Assembly: GCA_943736015.1 (NCBI GenBank)
Contig: OX031061.1
Coordinates: 15,261,290-15,325,289, forward strand
Source of the DNA: Tridacna crocea
Lineage: Eukaryota; Mollusca; Bivalvia; Cardiida; Cardiidae
Length of the DNA: 64,000 bases
Direction: 5' to 3'
Shown here: in pieces, positions 10,428 through 20,534 of the stretch
Layout: each line of letters opens with the position of its first letter
Position numbering within the stretch: position 1 is the stretch's first letter
Notes under the pieces: generated by a model
Told to the model about the DNA's origin: nothing
Databases searched by the model: none
What the model saw: the letters and a program-made list of their open reading frames with translations, nothing else
Made by a program: the position numbers and the translations under genes

Positions 10428-10654
10428 TTAACCCTTCCCAAACAACAAATTTTGGACTCTTCCAAACCAAAAGAGTTTGCAGACGATAACTTAAGATTTG
10501 GAGAAAATGACAGAAAGTTCTCAAAAAGGGTAGAAAACACTGTGGGAAAAGGAGAAATTGCTCGTTACGAGCAATTTCTCCTTTTCCCGCAGTGTTTTCA
10601 AAAGACTTTTACTGCAGACACGTAAAAACCAGGGCTTGTTTGGGAAAGGGTTAA
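10428..10654 (-). mobile_element. fam-A with a fam-D-type loop
   Basis: Complete 227-bp element with TTAACCCTTCCC and GGGAAAGGGTTAA ends. The stem arms are fam-A (GAAAACACTGTGGGAAAAGG), but the centre is TTGCTCGTTACGAGCAA, as in fam-D. Both halves changed together, so it is a perfect hybrid hairpin. Confidence 0.85.
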
Positions 10655-10657
10655 AGC

Positions 10658-10866
10658 TCCCGTCACACCAAACTAGATCTTAGAATGTCTTACCCCGACC
10701 TGACATGATCGGAAAACGGGTTGCGGTCGGTACAGAACGTGTAATTTTGACCCTGATATTGCCTGAAGCCCCAGTCGCACCATACTTGATCTTAGAAAGT
10801 CTTACCCCGGTCAACAAAATCGTAAAACGGGCCGCGGTCGGGATAGGACGTGTAATTTCAATCAGT
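10658..10866. repeat. Direct repeat, two ~110-bp units
   Basis: CTAGATCTTAGAATGTCTTACCCCG..AAAACGGG.TGCGGTCGG.A..GAACGTGTAATTT occurs twice (10658-10772 and 10776-10866) with about 20% mismatches. Confidence 0.8.
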
Positions 10867-11491
10867 AATCTGCAAAAAGCACTCCCAAATGATGCCCGAC
10901 TGCACTGCGTCTTTAATAGGATCGAAGGACGGCAGTTCCGTTTGTAACTACGTCCATCCCATTTTAAGTTCGTTGTTACTCCGTTTAATACAGGACGGGG
11001 AGAAAATTTGTGCAGGCTTAAACTTCCGGAGCGCCCCTCCCGTTGTACATAAGAATTCGTGCTCTAGTGAAAGGGGGCTTAATGCATTTCCTAGCTGCAA
11101 TATGCCAGACAAGTCGTCTAATACTGTACATGTAATTTTGAACCCATAAAATTCATTTTGTATAACGAAACTGCAGTCATGTAGTAGAATGGCCTTAGAC
11201 ATGCAAGCAAGATGAAAATAGACTGAGCTTAGGGGACTGGGTTATTAATTTTGTGAATGGTTCTTCAAAATTTCAAAACTCCATCTAATAATCTCGAAGA
11301 AACGGCACGTGCTGAGAAATGGTTTTGTCAAGTATAGCCCGCTCGTGCCAATACATCGTCAAATGTACAGCTGTCTATTGTGATCAAATTAAACCTTAGA
11401 GCACTAAATTATCGGCACAGACCTTGTTCACTGAAAAAAATAGACAAAATATTGGAATTTCAAAACTTTTTTGGCTAGATTATGTTAAAAA
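10867..11491. other. No gene seen
   Basis: Unique sequence. Overlapping short frames on both strands at 10889-11202 lack recognisable motifs. Confidence 0.5.
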
Positions 11492-11596
11492 TTAACAGAC
11501 AGTGTGGATCAAAGATCAGACTGCACGTTCTGTGCAGTCTGATCTTGATTCACACTGTCCGCAAAAGGTGACATCAATCGTTTTTTACAGGGTTAA
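11492..11596 (-). mobile_element. fam-B, left part lost
   Basis: Good palindrome GACAGTGTGGATCAAAG..GTGCAGTCTGATCTTG, then CCGCAAAAGGTG and a TTAA end at 11593. Confidence 0.75.
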
Positions 11597-11718
11597 AGGT
11601 TTATTCACCTAACTCACAACCCTGACACGCCCTAATTACAATGTCGTGTTAGACGGGAATATTAAACTGATACAAATCAACACTGTTTTGATTCTTCTTT
11701 TATTTCCATCCCTTTATT

Positions 11719-12011
11719 GCCGAGCCCCGGTGCATCAGTCGGCAGTGCAAAGGACTCGAGACCGGGAAGTCACCGGTTCGATCATCGCGCTTTGTCAATT
11801 TCTTTCTCAAGGATTAATGATAGTCATTGCGACAGGATTCATTCATCTCTTACTGCTGACCATTGTTTAGACGATGGTTATATGGGAAAGCAGCCAGTGG
11901 CTTGGAAAGAACAATGTGCGGTGTGCTGGTAAAAGAGAATATAGGAAAGCGTGGATAGGTACACAGGCCGCCGCGATATAAATGATATAAATTTGAAAAT
12001 GGCGTTAAACA
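11719..12011 (+). mobile_element. SINE-1 with microsatellite tail
   Basis: The head is diverged (CCCCGGTGCATCAGTCGGCAG; B box CGGTTCGATCAT). The body is complete through GCCGCGATATAAATGA and GGCGTTAAACATCA. The tail runs into the adjacent repeat. Confidence 0.8.
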
Positions 12012-12202
12012 TCAATCACTCAACCAGTCACTCACCCAACCAACCAATTGTCCGACCGACCAACCAACCAACCAACCGACCAACCGATCAACCGACCGAT
12101 CCACCAACCGACCGACCGACCGACCGACCAACCGACCGACCGATCGACCAACCGACCGACCGACCGACCGACCGACCAATCGACCAACCGACCGACCGAC
12201 CG

Positions 12203-12241
<39 letters not shown>
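12012..12241. repeat. (CAAC/CGAC/CAAT)n microsatellite
   Basis: A tetranucleotide tract that changes from CAAC through CGAC-rich to pure CAAT. It grows directly out of the SINE-1 3' end. The open frames here (PTNRPTDQ..) are repeat artefacts. Confidence 0.95.
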
Positions 12242-12325
12242 TTAACCTTTTTCCTGCTAAAAAAATAGTAAATGAAATTTTCAAGCCGATATTTAAAATA
12301 TTTTAAATGGTTCTTTTTTTTTTGC

Positions 12326-12337
12326 GGGGGGGGGGGG
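12326..12337. repeat. Poly-G run (12)
   Basis: Twelve G flanked by a T-run; likely unstable. Confidence 0.9.
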
Positions 12338-12344
12338 ATGGAGG

Positions 12345-12445
12345 GTATCTCCTTGTCGGACAGTGTAGATCCAGTATCAGACAGCACGCTTATTGCAGCC
12401 TGATCTTGATCTTCTCTGTCCGCTTAGCAGTTTCAGGATTAATAG
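12345..12445 (-). mobile_element. fam-B, worn
   Basis: CTTGTCGGACAGTGTAGATC followed by a mismatched stem (CAGACAGCACGC..GCAGCCTGATC). The right end is near AGGATTAA. Confidence 0.65.
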
Positions 12446-12462
12446 ATGTCAGCCTGACTCCA

Positions 12463-12673
12463 TTAATCCCTATACCACATTATGCTTACTTTTTACGACT
12501 CTAACAGTGACGGACTTTTAAAACACTGTCGGAAAAAGAGAAAATGCTGGTAACTCCTTTAGAAACAATGGTTTCTACCCTTCTGGAAAAAAAAATCAAT
12601 TTTTGACTTATGTTTATTTTGTCGTCTTTTAATTATGACCAGTCTAAAATTTGTTCGTTTGGTAAAGAGTTAA
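12463..12673 (+). mobile_element. fam-A, right stem arm lost
   Basis: TTAATCCCTATACC start. The left arm runs to ATGCTGGTAAC and then jumps to TTTAGAAACAATGG, so the right arm is mostly deleted. TTAA at 12670 is shared with the next copy. Confidence 0.75.
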
Positions 12674-12897
12674 CCCATTACCACACAATCCCTCCTTTTG
12701 ACGCCCTTCAGAAAGAAGCCTTTTGAAAACACTATGGGAAAAGGAGAAATGCTGGAAACCAGCATTTTCTCCTTTTCCCACAGTGTTTTCTACCCATCCC
12801 AGAACAAATTTCTATTTTTTAGTCACCTTTATTTTGTCGTCTGCAAATGCTTTCAATTTGGACCAGTCTAAAATTTTCTCGTGTGGTAAGGAGTTAA
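12670..12897 (+). mobile_element. fam-A, complete
   Basis: 228 bp, TTAACCCATTACCACACAATC to GGTAAGGAGTTAA. Stem at 12726-12790. Confidence 0.85.
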
Positions 12898-13030
12898 TAG
12901 AATTTTGCAGACAACAACTGAATGTGTTTAAAATGATAGATTTTTTTTTTTCGTCAAAAAAGGCAAAAGACATTGTTGGAAAAGGAGCAAACTCCCCATT
13001 TTCCGAAAATGCCTCCAAATGCTGACAAGT
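12898..13030 (-). mobile_element. fam-A fragment
   Basis: Left half in minus orientation; the stem centre is scrambled (GGAGCAAACTCCCCATTTTCC). Confidence 0.5.
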
Positions 13031-13071
13031 ATTGGTTGATAAAGACTTCAAAAAGATACATCTGTATCAAA

Positions 13072-13155
13072 GTGCAGATCAGAGATCAGACTGCACGTTC
13101 TGTGCAGTCTGATCTTGATCTACACTGTCTACAAAAAGCTTCTGGTGTCGTCAAC
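13072..13155 (-). mobile_element. fam-B palindrome
   Basis: Well-conserved stem with TGCACGTTCTGTGCA centre; TTAA ends not seen. Confidence 0.7.
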
Positions 13156-13344
13156 ATGGAGGAAAAAGTTTAGGGGCTAAGGGTTTTTTTGCCTTTGTGC
13201 GCTCGAGCTTTTTTGTCTAATGACTAGACAAATCCGATTCGAGATTGGCTGTTCTGATAAAGCGACCTTGTTTTAACAGAGAGCTCCTTGTCATCACACA
13301 GAGCCCCTAATCTTCTTAAAAGATCACAGGAGTCAATAATGACC

Positions 13345-13589
13345 CCACAACCCTAAACAATACTGTCCCTACTTATAACGACCCTGAGAGAGAGAAGAGA
13401 AGTCTTTTGAATACGTTGTGGGAAAAAGGAGAAAATGCTGGTAACCAGCATTTTCTCCTTTTTCCTACAATGTGTTTCTACCTTATCGAAGACAGATATA
13501 ATTTTTTAAGCAACATTTTATTTGTCGTTTTACAAATGGTTTAAAATTTGGTCAATTCCAAAAATATTGTTATCTTGTAAAGAGATAAT
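13345..13589 (+). mobile_element. fam-A, good hairpin, worn ends
   Basis: ACAATACTGTCCCTACTTATAACGACCC, stem at 13410-13475, right end CTTGTAAAGAGATAA. Confidence 0.7.
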
Positions 13590-14270
13590 GCTTCTTGATT
13601 ATTTCTCAAGGACCGGTAAGGCCCCTTTAATTGACTGGATGACCTTTTACGCTGCTTTCAATACTGTTTCATTCATATTACGGCGACAGCTCACGTACTG
13701 ATGTCAGTCCCAGGTTTAAGCAGTGCTAGACTAGGGATAGCAGAACGGAACAGAAGTTTATTACAAGACAAGTACACAGTTGTACATAGTTACAAAAATA
13801 TCATTTTTAAACATGAAATAATACGAGATCTAGAGAGTATGACAGACGGTAAAAGGACGTACATTATATGTTCAATATATGTGTGTAGCACTTTCAGCAA
13901 AGTCAAAAGATATGTCAATATAATTTAAGTTTCACTTGACCGATGTTACAGATATATTTGTCTACTGAACAGTAGGCATACAGAAAAAAATGAAAGAGTT
14001 AACAGACATAAAAAGAAAATACTTTGGATATGTAGGCTTGGGTTGTTTTTCGAATATAAATACGTGTAGCATCTTTGATGAATCCCAAACAATAATAAAA
14101 CGTGTTACAATTTTAGAACACATATATCGGGGAGAATGACTTGTACGTGTAGTGCTTTCAGCAAAGCTATACAATATATTTCATATAATTCAACTATTAG
14201 TTGACAGCACTATAAGTATGAGTTTCCAACAGAACAAAGGAAAAAAAAAACATAATGAATTAGACATGTA
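13590..14270. other. No gene seen; internal duplication
   Basis: Bases 13672-13735 resemble 484-548. GTGTAG.(A/G)CTTTCAGCAAAG occurs near 13885 and 14150 with related flanks, suggesting a local duplication. Confidence 0.5.
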
Positions 14271-14391
14271 GGGTTAGCAAGTGTCTTGCCCAGGAAAACC
14301 CCCATGAAAACCCATTGCTTTCATTGAGACCTGAACATAGGGCCTTGTGTGGTTCCCAATCCTAAACTTTACCACTGAGCCAACAAGAAAC
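14271..14391 (-). mobile_element. tRNA-like SINE, another family
   Basis: Minus strand reads TTGGCTCAGTGGTAAAG (A-box-like), a decayed B box near ATGTTCAGGTCTC, then TGGGCAAGACACTTGCTAACC. Confidence 0.55.
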
Positions 14392-14432
14392 TCTAGTTAG
14401 ATACCCAGAGTGTTTTTTATTGGTTTGCATGT

Positions 14433-14525
14433 TTAATTATCCCTTAACCACACAATGCCTGTTTTGATGACACAGAGGAAGAAGCCTTTTTAAAACAACG
14501 TGGAGAAGTATTGAGGTGACCAAGA
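14433..14525 (+). mobile_element. fam-A left half
   Basis: CCTTAACCACACAATGCCTG, GAAGAAGCCTTTTTAAAAC; the stem is lost. Confidence 0.5.
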
Positions 14526-14539
14526 GTAAACAATGATGG

Positions 14540-14680
14540 TGTTGATATGCATTTTAATTTAAATCATACCATTGAAAAGTACGGAAATGATTGTGAAAGA
14601 AACAAATTGTTATTGCATAGTCGATCCAAATATAAATAGCTCAATTTCCGTTCAATAGTAAATACTAAGAAAGTTATTTA
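14540..14680. repeat. Low-copy repeat, second copy near 35170
   Basis: TTTAAAT..TACCATT.A.AAGTAC.GAAATGATTGTGAAAGA resembles 35185-35300. Confidence 0.5.
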
Positions 14681-14711
14681 AAACAACAACAACAACAACA
14701 AAAACAAAACA
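14681..14711. repeat. (AAC)n microsatellite
   Basis: About eight AAC units, slightly interrupted. Confidence 0.9.
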
Positions 14712-14715
14712 TGGC

Positions 14716-14790
14716 GCATAGTGTAAATCCAGTATCAGACTGTACAGTATGATTTTGACATACACTGTTCACAAAAGTGTCCAAAGTCAT
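14716..14790 (-). mobile_element. fam-B, decayed
   Basis: TAGTGTAAATCCAGTATCAGACTG..TACACTGTTCACAAAAG. Confidence 0.5.
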
Positions 14791-14870
14791 GCTTACAGCA
14801 TAGGTGTAAAGGGCCCCTTTTATCTCTTAAGAGTCACTCAAACACGGGATGAAGGACCAAGGAATTGCGA

Positions 14871-15109
14871 TTAACCTTTTGCTACACAATATCGGCTTTA
14901 ACGATCCTGAAGAAGACGCCTTTTGAAAACATTGTGGGAAAAGGAGAAAATGCTGATAACCAGCATTTTCTCCTTTTCCCACAAAGTCTTCTACCTATCA
15001 GAGAAAAATTGTGTCATTTTAGTAACTGTGACATTATCATCTGCAAAAAATTACATTCAAATTGGATAGGTCTAAAATCTAAGATTTCGCCGTGTGGTAA
15101 AGGGTTTAA
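14871..15109 (+). mobile_element. fam-A just upstream of the orphan gene
   Basis: TTAACCTTTTGCTACACAATATC to GGTAAAGGGTTTAA, hairpin at 14925-14996 with centre TGATAACCAG. It ends about 50 bases before the splice acceptor at 15160, so it probably lies in the 5'UTR intron. Confidence 0.8.
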
Positions 15110-15140
15110 ACAGAGCAGATTATGCAATAAGAGTGATAAG

Positions 15141-15160
15141 CGTTTTTGTTCTCTTTTCAG
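15141..15160 (+). other. Likely splice acceptor of the orphan gene
   Basis: Pyrimidine-rich TTTTTGTTCTCTTTTCAG ending at 15160. Downstream, TGA at 15175-15177 is in frame with the ATG at 15202, which fits an intron ending in the 5'UTR. Confidence 0.6.
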
Positions 15161-15201
15161 AATACAAAATATCCTGAGAGCCGATATGTAAACAACTTCT
15201 C

Positions 15202-16923
15202 ATGACGGGACCCCAAGGAAATATGAATAAAATGTTTCGGTGGTTGAAAGACAGGAAGAAAATCAAAGGTGATAAAAAGTCCCACACCGTGGAGGATGAT
15301 TATGGTTTTAGAAAGAAACACATTATTGTACAGGAGACAGAGAATGGACACTCTGTTATCATCAGAGATAATGGTACTACCTTGGTGTACCCTCCGAGTT
15401 TCTGTAAATTGAATTATCGAGCAAGAATGCCTACCCCGATACAGACATATAGAGAGACTTCTTCACACATCTACGATGAAATACCGGAAATTCCAGCTCG
15501 TAAAAGACTTGAAATGGATGCTGGTGAACAGGAAGTCGATATTCTGAAAGATACCCGTGAAAAATGTGAAGATCATATTGATTTTAGACATGCTATTGAA
15601 GTGGGACCATATCTTATAGTGCCAATTGTCAATTCTTCAAATTCAAAAGATGTTGAAATCTTTAAAAGAAATGAAAATCAGTGTAAAACAGAGTCTTTTG
15701 TTGAAAATGAATCTGCACGCCTTTGTGGTTGTACAACAACTTGTAATTGTTCTGAAACGCCAGACTTGTGTTTGCAGTGGAAAGACATGAGTGTTCATGG
15801 ACCGGAAGTCGATAAAAACGGCGTGTCCATTCTTAAGGATGCTACAGTGGTGCTAACACGATGTGTGAAGTCCAAAACGGATTTTACTATTAACGAAAAC
15901 AAGGATGCAACAGCATCTACCAACCTTGAAACTGAATTGTGTTCATTTGATGGTGGTGCATTTAATGTTAACCTTGATTTCCGATCTCACCCGGAATCTT
16001 CTGGGCCAGAAAGTCACGCTCGAACTGTTACGAAAACACCCGAATCTTTAACTGCTTTAACTAGGACGTCTGACACGTTGTCGGAAAAACCGGACTCAAG
16101 TGCAATATCAGCTGATAAAGAAGCAGTTGAACTGAATTCTGTACAAAATGTTGACATTACGGATATTGTCGGTAATTTGGACTGCAATGCGGATTGTTGT
16201 GAACATGACTGCAGTACTTCCGGTGAAAGTGAATTGTCTTCTGGGAGTGATTATAATCTGTACTTATCTAGAATCGAAAAGAATTTGAAATTGAAACACG
16301 ACGTCCGTGAAATGATCAAAAAGAGTGAAAAGACAATTTCAGAGACAGACGAAGAAGAATTCATAGAAAATAACGATGCTGAAACAATGACTTACGTATC
16401 TAGTCTATCTGAGTGTTCTTCTGCAACTAGTCACGTGAGTGACGTGTCAGCTGACAGGTCAAGTTCTGATGAAAGCATTAGATATCACGAATGTCAAGAG
16501 CAAAGCTCTGCTTCGCGGACCGGAAGTGGGGAGACACGTGTCAGTTTAGAAAGATCTGTGTCTGCGCCAATGGCAACTTCCGCTCATGTCAAAAAAGTGC
16601 TAAAAATAAATCATAAGCTTCCAAGAGACAAAAAAACGTCCAAAGCGAAGAAAAATCATCAAAGTCCAAGAAGTAATTCATTTGACTGTAATTTCTACAA
16701 AGCGTTGTCAGACGAAGACAAGGAAATGTACTTGTTTCCGTCAAATAACGATTCGGAAAATTCCGTCTCGTCTGGTACCCGTCACGCACGTAACAAACCC
16801 GTCTTGACCCCGCAACCGACGCCTGTATACATGGAGCCATATCGAGGGAAGTCCCGCAGCCATAATAGATTACTTGGGGATTTAATACGCATGAACTACG
16901 ATAAGCAATTATTTATTCATTGA
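15202..16923 (+). CDS. Uncharacterised acidic, serine-rich protein, 573 aa
   Basis: I do not recognise a family. The frame is uninterrupted and far longer than any other nearby. Translation should start at 15202: an in-frame TGA lies at 15175 in the same presumed exon. The ATG context is weak (C at -3); Met8 (15223), with A at -3, is an alternative. The N-terminus is basic (about 12-26). Tyrosine motifs YDEIP (91-95) and YMEPY (543-547) resemble SH2-ligand sites. Residues 175-190 hold a Cys cluster (CGC...CNC...C), with more Cys at 328-337. Residues 335-445 are Ser/Asp/Glu-rich; 463-486 are very basic, with a possible nuclear signal. No signal peptide, membrane segment or catalytic motif is visible. 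It could be an intracellular adaptor or disordered regulator; this is a guess. A fam-A copy begins 90 bases after the stop. Confidence 0.85.
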   Translation: MTGPQGNMNKMFRWLKDRKKIKGDKKSHTVEDDYGFRKKHIIVQETENGHSVIIRDNGTTLVYPPSFCKLNYRARMPTPIQTYRETSSHIYDEIPEIPARKRLEMDAGEQEVDILKDTREKCEDHIDFRHAIEVGPYLIVPIVNSSNSKDVEIFKRNENQCKTESFVENESARLCGCTTTCNCSETPDLCLQWKDMSVHGPEVDKNGVSILKDATVVLTRCVKSKTDFTINENKDATASTNLETELCSFDGGAFNVNLDFRSHPESSGPESHARTVTKTPESLTALTRTSDTLSEKPDSSAISADKEAVELNSVQNVDITDIVGNLDCNADCCEHDCSTSGESELSSGSDYNLYLSRIEKNLKLKHDVREMIKKSEKTISETDEEEFIENNDAETMTYVSSLSECSSATSHVSDVSADRSSSDESIRYHECQEQSSASRTGSGETRVSLERSVSAPMATSAHVKKVLKINHKLPRDKKTSKAKKNHQSPRSNSFDCNFYKALSDEDKEMYLFPSNNDSENSVSSGTRHARNKPVLTPQPTPVYMEPYRGKSRSHNRLLGDLIRMNYDKQLFIH

Positions 16924-17013
16924 AATTTGTTAATTTTTCCCACGACGAAACTTTTTCCACATTTTGGATACAAGGACATACAAACAAACTTGAGTGCAGC
17001 AAACTTCAAGTGT

Positions 17014-17239
17014 TTAACCCTTTACGACACAATACCGAGTTTTAACGACATTAAGGAAAATACTTTAAAAAGATAAAACATTGTTTAAAAAGGAGAAAAT
17101 GCTGGTGATCAGCATTTTGTCCTTTTCCCACGATGCTTTCTGAAGAGAAATCCCACCATATGGAGCGTAACTAATTTGTTGTCTGCAGATGCTTACAGTC
17201 TGGAGCAGTCTTAAATTTTGTGTTGTGGTAAAAGTTTAA
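17014..17239 (+). mobile_element. fam-A, first of a tandem trio
   Basis: TTAACCCTTTACGACAC start. The stem at 17080-17145 is imperfect (GGTGATCAG centre). The final TTAA at 17236 is also the first TTAA of the next copy. Probably in the 3'UTR or flank of the orphan gene. Confidence 0.8.
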
Positions 17240-17462
17240 CCCATTACCACACAATTCCTACTTTTGACTACCCGGAGAAAGAAGCCTTTAGAAAACATTG
17301 TGGGAAAAGGAGAAAATGCTGGTAACCAGCATTTCCTCCTTTTTCCACAATATTTTCTACTCTTCATAAAACAAATTTAAAAATTTCAGTCACTTTTATT
17401 TTGTCTACAAATGCTTTCAATTCGGATTAGCCTAAAATATTGTCGTTTGTTAGAGAGTTTAA
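17236..17462 (+). mobile_element. fam-A, second of the trio
   Basis: Complete, hairpin at 17289-17356. It shares with the third copy the unusual CTACTCTTCATAAAAC flank and lacks CG in TTTTGTCTAC, so the two probably arose by duplication. Confidence 0.85.
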
Positions 17463-18517
17463 ACCTATTACCACACAATCCCTACTTTTGACGCCTGTAA
17501 GAAAGACGCCTTCAGAAAACATTGTGGGAAAAGGAGAAAATGCTGGTAACCAGCATTTTCTCCTTTTTCCACAATACAGTCAAACCTCAGTAGCTCGAAC
17601 ACGGGAACCTTCGAACACTACCGAAAATTCGAACAAGAATATCGGTCCCGACAAAAAATGCTCTTAATTCAGCGAGTTCGACTTCGGAAAACTCGCACAC
17701 CGTGAAACTCGAACTCTCGAACACATTTCATTGTCTCAAAGGTAAAATCACTATACGTTTTACCTGGGAAAGGTCGAACAAAAGGTTGGCCGATAAATTA
17801 GTTGACAAGTGTTGGTGAATTTCACACATGTAGGTTGTATATCTGTTTATGACACCTTATGTCCACTGATTGAAACGGTGCGTAATATTAACCCGTTCCG
17901 TGAAAAATAACTAGCTTTAATTAACGCTGATTAATAATGATTGTATTTTTTTTTTCTTGATTGGAAGTTTGCTCTGCCTTTAATCAATTTTTCACGCCTT
18001 TTGCATCAAACTGTGTATTTTTCTTGCAAACTGAGACCGTATATTAAACTTCTGTTCTATAAATAGAATAACTGTACATGTAAATCGAAATAAAGAAGAG
18101 GTTTCATTGGTTTTATATCTTGTGTATTTAATTCTCATTAAAAATCAGATGACACCTGCTAAGTTAAATAAATAAAAGTTATTTTCCTGAATAACTATTT
18201 TGTTTGTAATTGGTAAAAATATCAATTTTTTCCGTGCGGTCGTTTAAAATGCTATTGGGCGTAGGTAATGTCGGACATAACCTACTGCGGATATATTTCT
18301 TGATCGAATCTGGCGATCTATGAATGATCTTCGGCTCGGTCGAACTTCCGATAACTCGAACAAATCGGCTGGTCCCCTGGGTGTTCGAGCTACCGAAGTT
18401 TGACTGTATTTTCTACTCTTCATAAAACAAATTTAAAAATTTCAGTCACTTTTATTTTGTCTACAAATGCTTTCAATTTGGACAAGCCTAAAATATTGTC
18501 GTTTGGTAATGAGTTAA
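17459..18517 (+). mobile_element. fam-A, third of the trio, split by a TA element
   Basis: The left part (17459-17576) ends CCACAATA; the right part resumes at 18407 with TATTTTCTACTC. Removing the insert and one TA restores the sequence of the second copy exactly across the junction. Confidence 0.9.
17577..18406 (+). mobile_element. pogo/Tc1-type non-autonomous transposon, 830 bp
   Basis: Flanked by TA on both sides. Terminal inverted repeats start CAGTCAAACCTCAGTAGC and (reverse complement of the right end) CAGTCAAACTTCGGTAGC, and continue TCGAACAC on both sides. CAGT-start ends with a TA target are typical of the Tc1/mariner/pogo superfamily. The interior has no transposase frame. AATAAA at 18089-18094 could serve as a polyadenylation signal for the upstream gene. 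Confidence 0.9.
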
Positions 18518-18708
18518 GAGATATTCACCAGCTGAATGGAGATTTTTTTTTTCAAAATGGTTTTCATTGCCAATATTAATGAAAACGTACGCTTTGCAAG
18601 ATGACAGGGAAACAAAAATACTTTTGTTTGTGGTACTCTAAAATTGATTGCTTTTCTTATCATCACTTGAAGCTTGTAATATAATTTACGTTTTAGCCAT
18701 GCTATGTA
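18518..18708. other. No gene seen
   Basis: AT-rich, nothing recognised. Confidence 0.5.
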
Positions 18709-18977
18709 AAAAAGGGGGGCTTAATGCAACTGCAAAATGTTCACACTCATTTTTGCTATCTTTATTTTTTTCTGCATCAGCGAAAAATGAAATCGACCCA
18801 TGACAGCTTGCACAATCATCGGAGGCTGATATGGGCTGCGACTTTTTTTAATTTTCTTCATGTCAAAGGATTGTTCTGTCGCATGATTCAGTCAGTTGTC
18901 ATGGAAAATGGACTTTAGGAGAATCCTTGTATTGACGTACTCGGTATAAGAAATGCATTAAACCCCGTTTTGCAAGA
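18709..18977 (+). mobile_element. fam-C element, worn, both ends present
   Basis: AAAAGGGGGGCTTAATGCAA at the left and TGCATTAAACCCCGTTTTG at the right are inverted. The inner palindrome is decayed (GACCCATGACAGC..GAGGCTGATATGGG). This copy defines the fam-C ends. Confidence 0.7.
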
Positions 18978-19419
18978 TCGTGGTTCATTTTCTTCAATGA
19001 TAAAACAAAATTAAATTGCTCAGTAAGTGCAGTCTGGTCTTGGATATAAAATATCCAGTCTGTTAGAGGAGTAATTAAAGGTCAAGAGTAAAAAGTACAT
19101 ATAAGCCATCTTATGACACCCTCTGTGATGTACTATATCACGCAATTTATCTGGGTTTTTCTTGGGAATGTCCTTGGGCTAGACATTGCAAAGTCCTAGC
19201 CTAGTATATACTAGGGAAACCCAGGAAATACATAAATATGTAAGTTGTAGACGTGAAATGACTGCAATAATGTTGAAAGCAGCGCAATACAAAAAGAAAC
19301 ATGCAATCGATAAAGCTTGCAATTCATCACCTAGCTATGGGTTCCTTAAATCAATTTTATCTAAAGACTGGCATAATCATGAGGTTGAACGAGCCTTGGA
19401 AACGCCAAAAAATATTTAC
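18978..19419. other. No gene seen
   Basis: The 87-codon frame at 19186-19449 runs into a fam-C arm and shows no recognisable motif. Confidence 0.5.
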
Positions 19420-19522
19420 CCAAAAGCAAACAGTATCGACCTAGGTTAGCCTGCGCGGACTGCGCAGGCTGACCTAGGTCGATACTGTTTGCAGATGCAT
19501 TAAGCCTCCTTTTCACAGAGCA
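19420..19522 (-). mobile_element. fam-C palindrome, excellent stem
   Basis: ACAGTATCGACCTAGG..TAGCCTGCGC mirrored as GCGCAGGCTGACCTAGGTC, then GCAGATGCATTAAGCC..TTTTCACA. Confidence 0.8.
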
Positions 19523-20534
19523 AATTTTCAGATTCATGGTAATAAAGGAAAGTGTTGAGGTTTAGAGAGCTGTCGTGTATATTTGATAATCAAATGTAAA
19601 TTACATTCAAAAACATAATGAGGAAATGTCTCAGTTTTTTTCCTTTATATGACACAGGTGATTTATTCGAGATTGTGTTCAGACGAGAAAGTTTGCACTC
19701 AAGACATTTTGAGGTTGTATGGTGGCAAGGAAGGGCCACTAGGTACAGGTTGATAATAATGGCGAATTATTTCGTTAATTGTATGCGGATTTCTCGTATA
19801 CAGAAATCATTTTGATAACTTTTTTCAAAGAGAAATAACTGAAAAAACTGTCACTTTTAACTAGTAGTGGTCGGTGTTTTCGTGAAATTTACGTGTATTT
19901 CTCGTCATGCTAAAATTATTATGGTTACTTTAAGTAACGGAACAGATTTTTTTTCCTGTTACTGTTCTTAACAGAAATTTTCCACTATATTGCCTGGTAA
20001 TTACATGTATTGGGGATCGCATGGCCACTCCCTTGATCATACTATCGGACGACTTGGCTGAGTTTTTCCGAAATGGTTTACGAAATGTAGTTATTACGTA
20101 ACATCCCATATTATACTTTGAAACCATTTTGGTCGCGTACAGAAAAAAAAAAAAACTCTGATTCTAATTTTTGGATATTTTAACATGATACATACATTTA
20201 CGGTTTTTTTCTGTACTTTAACCAACTTTAAATCCACCCAATAAATTTTATAAGAATATCTTTATAACAACGCAAGATTCGTGATAGTTTTAATGAAAAT
20301 ATCCACCGTAATTATCCGATAGCAATGATAGCAGTGCAAAAGTACTCACATGGAAAAATCTTCAAAGGCAATGACCTGTTTATGTAATGAAATGAAAAAT
20401 ACGATTTCAGATTAATTTGAAATCCGCCATAATTCTCGAGAAAATATTTAGCCGTTTATAGCTGGCATGTCGTGGCACTTCTGTGCCATCATAACGTCTA
20501 GGGGTTGCAACGAAAAGTTTTTGAACAAATAGAT
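19523..20534. other. No gene seen (about 1 kb)
   Basis: Apparently unique AT-rich sequence with only short frames. Confidence 0.55.

Noticed and set aside
12048..12268. PTDRPTDQ-rich reading frames
   Set aside because: Translation of a tetranucleotide microsatellite.
15202..16923. Orphan protein as a transposase or retroelement protein
   Set aside because: No catalytic DDE/RT/zinc-knuckle pattern; composition is acidic and Ser-rich, and no terminal repeats enclose it.
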